A DNA stretch of 64,000 nt, taken from positions 5,549,826 through 5,613,825 of the forward strand of contig CM042090.1 in NCBI GenBank assembly GCA_023512835.1, in the 5' to 3' direction. The notes beneath the pieces were generated by a model. That model was not told the DNA's origin and did no database searches. It saw nothing but the letters and a program-made list of their open reading frames with translations. This DNA comes from Taxillus chinensis. Lineage: Eukaryota > Streptophyta > Magnoliopsida > Santalales > Loranthaceae. The position numbers and the translations under genes are program-made. Shown here in pieces: positions 61,957-64,000 of the stretch; position 1 is the stretch's first letter; each line of letters begins with the position of its first letter.

Positions 61957-62430
61957 GGGGGGGGGGGGGGGGGGTGTGAATCGATGTAACTCGGGAGAGG
62001 AGATGGTTATCACTGCTTTAAACGCATTATAACATTATGGATGGGGCTGATCCTTCTGTTATATAACCTTCACGACCGAGTCGACACACGTACGCGCGTT
62101 GTATAATTATTAGAGATCGAGACAGCGCTACCGCAGAAGACAAATTAACATTTCATTAACCAGAACTTGATCATCAAAATTCCCAGTCGATTTGATAGTA
62201 GGTGTTGGTCGCCGAAGGGAGCAGGAGTGAGCAACAACGGTCGCGGCCTGCGGGTGAGTTGTGGGTAGGGACATGCACAACAACGGTGGGCTGTCGGAGA
62301 GAGGTTGGGAAGAAACCCGTGGGGGGGGGGGGGGGGGGGGGGGGCGGGTGGGGGCGGGAGGAGGTTGTGGAGTGTTGCAAATTGCAGCAGCGCGTGTACG
62401 TGGGATGAGAAGGTTTTTTTTTTTTTTTTT
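61957..62430. repeat. Poly-G runs and a GC-rich island
   Basis: G runs of 18 (61957-61974) and 24 (62321-62344) bases, and a T run of about 18 at 62414-62431. The GC-rich 62200-62400 reads as repeats of Gly or Pro and has no recognisable domain. Confidence 0.7.
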
Positions 62431-63700
62431 TTATAACCAAAATCCTTATATTTAATTTTTTTACTGTTTTTTCAATACAATGTTATTATTTATAAGGAAT
62501 AGTTATTAAAAGATAATAGGTAAAAAGAAACAATAAGGGATAAAAATATAAATATAAATATTATTTTAATAGTATAAAAATGATTAAAAAATATATTATG
62601 ACGTGTATTTATAAAGTAAAATAAAAAATAGTTTAAATTATTAAATATTTAAAAAATAATATGTATAATTTGTTCATGATATTATCGTAAAATTGTGACT
62701 AATACGGATGACTGTAATTTATTTATATATATTTTTCTCTCGATGATCTATTATACTATCACGTTGTTATGAATATTTATTGTTACACAACTTCAGTAAC
62801 ACATAGTATTACTCTTAAAAAAATGGTTAAAAAAATAACCGCATGAGTTGATTAAATTGACAATAAAATATTAATATGTCACAATATTACCCATCAATAA
62901 TTGATGAAAAAAATTTTAAAACATTATTTAAGATTTATATATTGACATTTCACATCCTGTTGCTTGGCATGACATGGAAAATGTATGAAAGAAAAACACG
63001 TGAAAAAGAGGTGGAAAGCAAAAAAGTAGGTTTTCCATGAGGTGGTTGGTTAGAGTATAAAAAAGGTAGAAAACAAACAAATAAATTTATATTTATTATT
63101 AATTTTACCATTTTGTCTTTTTATTTTATATATCATTAGCTGTTTGTAAGGATAATATTGAAATTGTCTTTATACTGTATATTTTCCATAGGTTTTTCGA
63201 ACATTTAGCTAAGGAAAAGATTTCACACTTACTAATGATATTTTATAACATTCCTGCTCCATACAGGAATAAAAACAAACCTTTGAAAAGCTGATGCTCA
63301 GTGACGAGCAGAAACTATAATAATGTTATTACTGTAAGGGTATTTTTGTCCCTTCCTACATTAGTGAATGGAGAAGTGGCGGTGGATAATGAATTTATGG
63401 AAAATCTTCTCCCACTTGCACATGCACTTGCTTGAACCTATAAAAAGCTGATGAATTTTTTTAAAAAAGACAAATTAAATAAATTTATGAGGAAACCTTT
63501 GAAACATAAGGCGAAAAAACCATGAAAGTATTCCAATCAAATTCACTATTAACAAAAGAGTAGTTACTAACTCCGGTTATGATGGTCTATACATTTCTCC
63601 AGCTTAATTAGTCAACAAGCAATAACTATTGTACATCTCCCCTTCCTGTACATATTCCCTGCCAACCTGAACAGCCAAATCCTAGGTATTTAATTATTTT
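62431..63700. other. No gene; very AT-rich
   Basis: No supportable reading frame, RNA gene or element. Confidence 0.5.
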
Positions 63701-64000
63701 TTCGTTTATATTAATTGTTTTCCATTTTTTACAACTATTATTATTTGTTGTAAACTGATTAGCAAATCAGTCAATGCTTGTACATGTATATAAAGAAGTT
63801 GTGTAACGAAAATAGACAGAGAATATTTCCATCCTTTATCATTTCCTTTCATGGTATCAAAGCCACATATTTTCTTTCCTTCTAGGATTTGTTTTTGATG
63901 CCTAAAATTCCAATGGCCAATTTAGGGAGCATTGGAGATGGTGAAAAGAAAATCATCTTACTGTATGCTCTAACGCCAAATGACAATCTTAGGAATTTGA
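63700..64000 (+). mobile_element. 5' end of a Ty1/copia element, cut by the window edge
   Basis: An LTR with a TATA box (tgtatataaag, about 63786) ends cctttca at about 63850. A Met-tRNA primer-binding site (tggtatcaaagcc, 63852) follows. A frame from about 63900 (MPKIPMANLGSIGDGEKK) may be the start of gag. The LTR start is not clear. Confidence 0.65.

Noticed and set aside
62174..62455. Gly-rich/Pro-rich ORFs
   Set aside because: Generated by poly-G and poly-T runs.

Overview
The window reads as nuclear DNA of a flowering plant, most likely a eudicot and possibly a woody one. The genes are split by many GT-AG introns, one product is an imported plastid protease subunit, another is a plant-specific WRKY factor, and the intergenic DNA is AT-rich and full of LTR retrotransposons, TRIMs, TIR elements and long AT, GA and GT microsatellites. 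The species cannot be named from the sequence.

Five genes look intact. (1) A receptor-like Ser/Thr kinase of the Arabidopsis At4g02010 type is on the plus strand, coding 4020-8210 in seven exons. A deleted copia element sits in what is probably its 5' leader intron (1147-3444). (2) A single-exon pectin methylesterase/invertase inhibitor (PMEI) domain protein is at 9761-10507 (+). (3) An INO80-complex subunit B-like protein with PAPA-1 and HIT zinc-finger regions is at 37598-40148 (+), six coding exons. (4) The plastid Clp protease subunit CLPP5 is at 43309-46794 (+), nine exons. (5) A group IIe WRKY transcription factor close to WRKY65/69 is at 51579-52787 (-), three exons. They act in unrelated processes (surface signalling, cell wall, chromatin, plastid proteolysis, transcription) and are not a functional cluster.

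From about 10.6 to 36 kb there is no intact gene. This stretch holds decayed and solo LTR retrotransposons. They include a gypsy LTR of about 1.64 kb at 11972-15104 that hosts a TRIM, which in turn hosts a related solo LTR; a badly decayed gypsy gag-pol (15.7-18.2 kb); an Ogre/Tat-like LTR end (to about 21 kb); a clean solo LTR with a perfect 5-bp target duplication (24853-26510); and a copia LTR family in three copies, one inverted (26.6-35.2 kb).

Between the right-hand genes lie a 1-kb TTA-flanked PIF/Harbinger-like element filled with a C-rich minisatellite (41717-42731), an unusual 2.5-kb AT-rich multi-hairpin element with G/C-rich ends (47.9-50.5 kb), and a deep nest at 54-60.7 kb. In that nest an old gypsy is split by a TTA-flanked TIR element, which is split by a second gypsy; the first gypsy also carries a TRIM with a perfect target duplication and a hairpin MITE next to its end. 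The last 300 bases hold the 5' end of a copia element that runs out of the window.

I found no rRNA, tRNA or CRISPR and no novel protein system. The most distinctive content is the transposon architecture: nested insertions, nonautonomous elements carrying GC-rich repeats, and a very large inverted-repeat block.
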